Part shown: positions 4,748-7,772 of the stretch, in pieces
How positions within the stretch are numbered: the stretch's first letter is position 1
Layout: every line of letters begins with the position of its first letter
Assembly (NCBI GenBank): GCA_022736605.1
Contig: DZDB01000034.1
Location: 1-7,772, forward strand
Direction: 5' to 3'
DNA length: 7,772 nt
DNA from: Sideroxydans lithotrophicus
GTDB taxonomy: Bacteria; Pseudomonadota; Gammaproteobacteria; Burkholderiales; Sulfuriferulaceae
Position numbers and translations under genes: made by a program
The notes under the pieces: model-generated
Told to the model about the DNA's origin: nothing
Seen by the model: only the letters and a program-made list of their open reading frames with translations
The model's database searches: none

Positions 4748-7123
4748 ATGTTCAAACATACTTGGCAGTACCTGCTTGCGCTTCTGTTCGGCTTTGCGCT
4801 GATTATCACCGTACTGATCGTGCTGGCCGCCGCGCTGATTTACCCCAATCTGCCCAGCCTCGATACGCTGACCGACTATCGGCCCAAAATTCCGATGCGT
4901 GTGTACACCGCAGACCACGCACTGATTGCCGAATTTGGTCAGGAACGTCGTGCAGTCGTGAGCCTGAAAACGGTGCCCCCCATGTTGCCCAAGGCGATTC
5001 TGGCTGCAGAAGATGAACGGTTTTATCAGCATGGCGGGGTGGATACCCTGGGCGTATTGCGTGCTGCAATCAGTAACGTACTGTCGCGCGGCGCCAAGGA
5101 AGGCGCTTCAACCATTACCATGCAGGTGGCACGCAACTTTTTTCTGTCCAGCGAAAAAACCTTTACGCGCAAGCTCAACGAGGCCTTGCTTGCCATCAAG
5201 ATTGAGCACGCGCTGAGCAAGGACGAAATCCTCACGCTCTATATGAACCAGATTTACCTGGGGCAACGTGCCTATGGTTTTGGCGCAGCGTCACTGGCCT
5301 ACTTCGGCAAACCGGTACAGCAACTCACCATTGCCGAAGACGCCATGCTGGCCGGACTGCCCAAAGCACCGTCGCGCTACAACCCGGTGGTCAATTTTGA
5401 TCGTGCGCGTTTGCGTCAGTTGTATGTGCTGCGCCGCATGCACGAACTTAAGTTCATCGATGACGCGCAATACGCTGAAGCCGTTGCGCAGAAACTGGTA
5501 CTGCGCAAAGCACAACAGAATGGCGTGGACGTCAACGCAGACTATGTTGCAGAGATGGTGCGCCAAACCATGTATGACAAATATCAGGAGGCCATTTATT
5601 CCAGTGGCATGAAGGTTTATACCACCCTGTTGAAACGTGATCAGCTCGCCGCCAATCAGGCGTTGCGCCAGGGCGTGCTTGAATACGACCAGCGCCATGG
5701 CTACCGTGGTCCGGAAGGCTTCATCAAGCTACCTGAGGCAGACCCGGAACGCCAGTCTGCACTGGACGACGCGCTCCAGGACACGATCGAGATAAACGGC
5801 CTGCAACCCGCCGTGGTGGTCAGCGCCAGTCCAAAACAGGTGCAGGTGTATAGCAAGGATTACGGCGACATCACCCTCAGTGGCGCAGGCTTGCAGTTTG
5901 TGACCAAAGCCCTGAGCGCAACTGCGCCCGCCAAACTGGCAATCCGCCCCGGCGCGCTGATTCGCATCCAGAAGCTGGCGCAAACCCAGACCTGGCGGAT
6001 TAGCCAGATCCCCGCCGTTGAAGCAGCGCTGGTGTCTATCGACCCAAAAACCGGTGCAATCCGCGCGCTGGTTGGCGGTTTTGATTACAACCGCAATAAA
6101 TTCAACCATGTTACCCAGGCCTGGCGTCAGCCTGGGTCAAGCTTCAAGCCATTCGTTTATTCAGCCGCGTTGGAGAAAGGCTTTACCCCCGCCACGCTGG
6201 TAGAAGACGCGCCGCTCACCCTGACGGCAGCGCAAACCGGCGGCGAAGCCTGGAGTCCGAAAAACTATGAAGACACCTACGCGGGCATCGTCAGTGTGCG
6301 CACTGCGCTGACCAAATCGCTCAATTTGCCCACCATCCGGATTTTGCAGGCCATCGGCCCGGTTTATGCACGTGATTATGTGACACGTTTCGGCTTTGAT
6401 GCTGCGCGCACACCGCCCTACCTCACCATGGGACTGGGCGCCAATTCGGTTACACCACTACAACTGGCAACCGGCTACGGCGTATTCGCCAATGCGGGCA
6501 AGCTGGCAACACCTTATCTGATTGAACGCATTGTTGATCAGAATGGCAACGTCATCAGCCAGACTGCACCGGAAAAGCTCCGCCAGGCTATCGACCCGCG
6601 TAATGCATTTATCATGACCAGCATGATGATGGATGTGGTGCGACGCGGTACAGCTGCACGCGCGATGCAACTCGGACGCAACGATCTGGCAGGCAAAACC
6701 GGCACCACCAACGATCAGCGCGACGCCTGGTTTGCTGGCTATCAATCCAGTCTGGTAGCCATCGCCTGGATCGGTTTTGATCAACCCCGCTCCCTGGGCA
6801 GGGGTGAAACTGGCGCGCACGCCGCATTGCCTATCTGGATGAAATACATGGGCAGTGCACTCAAGGGTGTGCCACAGAGCCTGCCGCCCGTCCCAAGCGG
6901 CGTTGTGCAAACAATCATCAACCCACTCAGTGGCCTGCCGGTTTCGCCCGGTCAAACCGGCGTAGCTGAATATTTCTACGAAGAATCGGTACCAATGCGT
7001 TCCAGCACACCAGACACACCAACCGATCCTTTGGCGGTACCAGAGGAAACGCCCGATGTCAGCAAGCCGGTTACGCCCGCTGAAACCAAGCCAGATAATA
7101 ATAGTAGCAGTCCTACACCTTAA
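4748..7123 (+). CDS. mrcA: Penicillin-binding protein 1A, bifunctional peptidoglycan synthase (mrcA/ponA)
   Basis: Class A PBP that polymerises lipid II into glycan strands and cross-links their peptides in the periplasm. The 791 residues, usual for PBP1A, begin with a short cytoplasmic tail and a membrane anchor (about 8-31). The GT51 glycosyltransferase domain follows (about 50-225), with catalytic Glu88 in AAEDERFYQHGG, then GASTITMQVARNFFL (119-133), RKLNEALLAIKIE (141-153) and YMNQIYLG (165-172). An OB-like insert, typical of PBP1A, lies at about 320-425. The transpeptidase domain has all three active-site motifs: S464-S-F-K467, S524-L-N526 and K650-T-G652. Residues 745-791 are a Pro/Thr/Ser-rich tail, probably disordered. 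The start is set by an in-frame TAA two codons upstream (4742-4744), though the Shine-Dalgarno sequence is weak (TAAG). It is divergent from pilM, and the next gene follows after nine bases. Also called ponA. Confidence 0.96.
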   Translation: MFKHTWQYLLALLFGFALIITVLIVLAAALIYPNLPSLDTLTDYRPKIPMRVYTADHALIAEFGQERRAVVSLKTVPPMLPKAILAAEDERFYQHGGVDTLGVLRAAISNVLSRGAKEGASTITMQVARNFFLSSEKTFTRKLNEALLAIKIEHALSKDEILTLYMNQIYLGQRAYGFGAASLAYFGKPVQQLTIAEDAMLAGLPKAPSRYNPVVNFDRARLRQLYVLRRMHELKFIDDAQYAEAVAQKLVLRKAQQNGVDVNADYVAEMVRQTMYDKYQEAIYSSGMKVYTTLLKRDQLAANQALRQGVLEYDQRHGYRGPEGFIKLPEADPERQSALDDALQDTIEINGLQPAVVVSASPKQVQVYSKDYGDITLSGAGLQFVTKALSATAPAKLAIRPGALIRIQKLAQTQTWRISQIPAVEAALVSIDPKTGAIRALVGGFDYNRNKFNHVTQAWRQPGSSFKPFVYSAALEKGFTPATLVEDAPLTLTAAQTGGEAWSPKNYEDTYAGIVSVRTALTKSLNLPTIRILQAIGPVYARDYVTRFGFDAARTPPYLTMGLGANSVTPLQLATGYGVFANAGKLATPYLIERIVDQNGNVISQTAPEKLRQAIDPRNAFIMTSMMMDVVRRGTAARAMQLGRNDLAGKTGTTNDQRDAWFAGYQSSLVAIAWIGFDQPRSLGRGETGAHAALPIWMKYMGSALKGVPQSLPPVPSGVVQTIINPLSGLPVSPGQTGVAEYFYEESVPMRSSTPDTPTDPLAVPEETPDVSKPVTPAETKPDNNSSSPTP

Positions 7124-7132
7124 AGGTCCGCC

Positions 7133-7753
7133 ATGAGCAGCCGTTTCAACCAGACACGAGAACGCGTTGCGCAGTTGGCTGCGCAGCTAATGGTCGAACA
7201 CGGCATCCAGGATTTCGGTTTGGCCAAGCGCAAGGCTGCGCGCCAGATGGGCATTGAAGATGGGCACAGTCTGCCTGGCAACCAGGAAATCGAGCAGGCA
7301 TTAAAAGCGTATCAAGCCTTGTTTCATGGTGAATCGCACCCGCTACGGCTGCGCCAGTTGCGCGAAATTGCGCTCGACACCATGCGCCTGTTTGCGGATT
7401 ACCATCCCTACCTGACCGGTTCGGTACTCAACGGCACCGCCGGGCCGCATTCGGACATCAATCTGCTGCTGTATACCGATAACGAAAAAGAGTTTGAGCT
7501 GTACCTGATGCAGCATGACATCCCATTCAAACAGGGGCAGCACCACTCCGGGCGGCTCGGTACCCGCCCCAGCTTCACGCTGAACAGGGAAGATGCAGAT
7601 GTAAACATCATCATCTACCCTGAAGGCGATTTGCGCAGCGCACCGCGTAACCAGATAGAAAATCGGGTCACGAAACGGGCAAAACTCGCACAGGTCGAAG
7701 CGCTACTCACTCAGGAAAACCTGCCTGCCGCCGACACACTGCTGTCGGAATAA
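7133..7753 (+). CDS. Nucleotidyltransferase-like protein with degenerate pol-beta motif, coupled to mrcA
   Basis: The product is a soluble 206-residue protein with no signal peptide or membrane segment. Residues 1-90 are mostly helical and charged. The segment LTGSVLNGTAGPHSDINLLL (94-113) resembles the pol-beta nucleotidyltransferase motif, a Gly-Ser pair followed about ten residues on by Asp-x-Asp/Glu. Here G96-S97 and D108 are kept, but the second acidic position is Asn110 (D-I-N). A candidate third acidic strand is DADVNIIIYP (154-163). The C-terminal half, with SAPRNQIENR (169-178) and AKLAQVEALL (183-192), is helical. I recall similar small proteins beside ponA in betaproteobacteria, variously annotated, but know of no proven role. 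Substrate, and whether it is catalytic, cannot be stated. The start at 7133 has AAAGG about seven bases upstream and lies nine bases after the mrcA stop, so co-transcription is likely. Confidence 0.72.
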   Translation: MSSRFNQTRERVAQLAAQLMVEHGIQDFGLAKRKAARQMGIEDGHSLPGNQEIEQALKAYQALFHGESHPLRLRQLREIALDTMRLFADYHPYLTGSVLNGTAGPHSDINLLLYTDNEKEFELYLMQHDIPFKQGQHHSGRLGTRPSFTLNREDADVNIIIYPEGDLRSAPRNQIENRVTKRAKLAQVEALLTQENLPAADTLLSE

Positions 7754-7758
7754 GTCGC

Positions 7759-7764
7759 TACAAT
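7759..7764 (+). promoter_or_regulatory. Weak -10-like TACAAT at right edge
   Basis: TACAAT follows the last stop codon by five bases and could be the -10 of a plus-strand gene beyond the window. No convincing -35 is found 16-18 bases upstream, so support is slight. Confidence 0.2.
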
Positions 7765-7772
7765 CACCTTGC

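Noticed and set aside
6458..6955. Minus-strand open frame of 165 codons within mrcA
   Set aside because: It is antisense to the PBP1A transpeptidase domain and has no ribosome-binding context or recognisable domain.

Overview
The window looks like a chromosomal housekeeping segment of a Gram-negative proteobacterium, most likely a betaproteobacterium. Gene content, gene order and moderate G+C fit a lineage such as Nitrosomonadales, but I cannot place it to genus from sequence alone. It holds a type IV pilus assembly operon (pilM-pilN-pilO-pilP-pilQ) on the minus strand. Facing away from it on the plus strand are a class A penicillin-binding protein gene (mrcA/ponA) and a small nucleotidyltransferase-like gene. 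I found no mobile element, CRISPR array, tRNA, rRNA or sign of recent transfer.

Layout. Positions 1-1766 (minus) encode the N-terminal 588 residues of the secretin PilQ, cut by the left window edge. Upstream of it on the same strand lie pilP (1783-2286), pilO (2283-2900), pilN (2897-3481) and pilM (3478-4554). The pilM/N, pilN/O and pilO/P junctions are all 4-base ATGA overlaps, and pilP-pilQ is separated by 16 bases, so the five genes form one tightly coupled operon. pilM starts at a TTG codon. The divergent spacer at 4555-4747 is AT-rich, carries candidate promoters for both directions, and contains four short perfect inverted repeats. mrcA (4748-7123) is complete. The downstream gene (7133-7753) follows after 9 bases and is probably co-transcribed. 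The last 19 bases are non-coding, with a weak -10-like sequence.

How the genes work together. PilM is a cytoplasmic actin-like protein that binds the N-terminal tail of PilN. PilN and PilO are single-pass inner-membrane proteins that pair in the periplasm. PilP is a lipoprotein that links them to the outer-membrane secretin PilQ. PilQ's peptidoglycan-binding AMIN domains anchor the channel in the wall. The divergent PBP1A polymerises and cross-links that wall. The neighbourhood therefore joins an envelope-spanning machine to a peptidoglycan synthase, and this arrangement is known from many proteobacteria.

There is no clearly new system here. The best leads are the small pol-beta-like gene with an altered metal-binding motif coupled to mrcA, and the palindrome-rich divergent control region.
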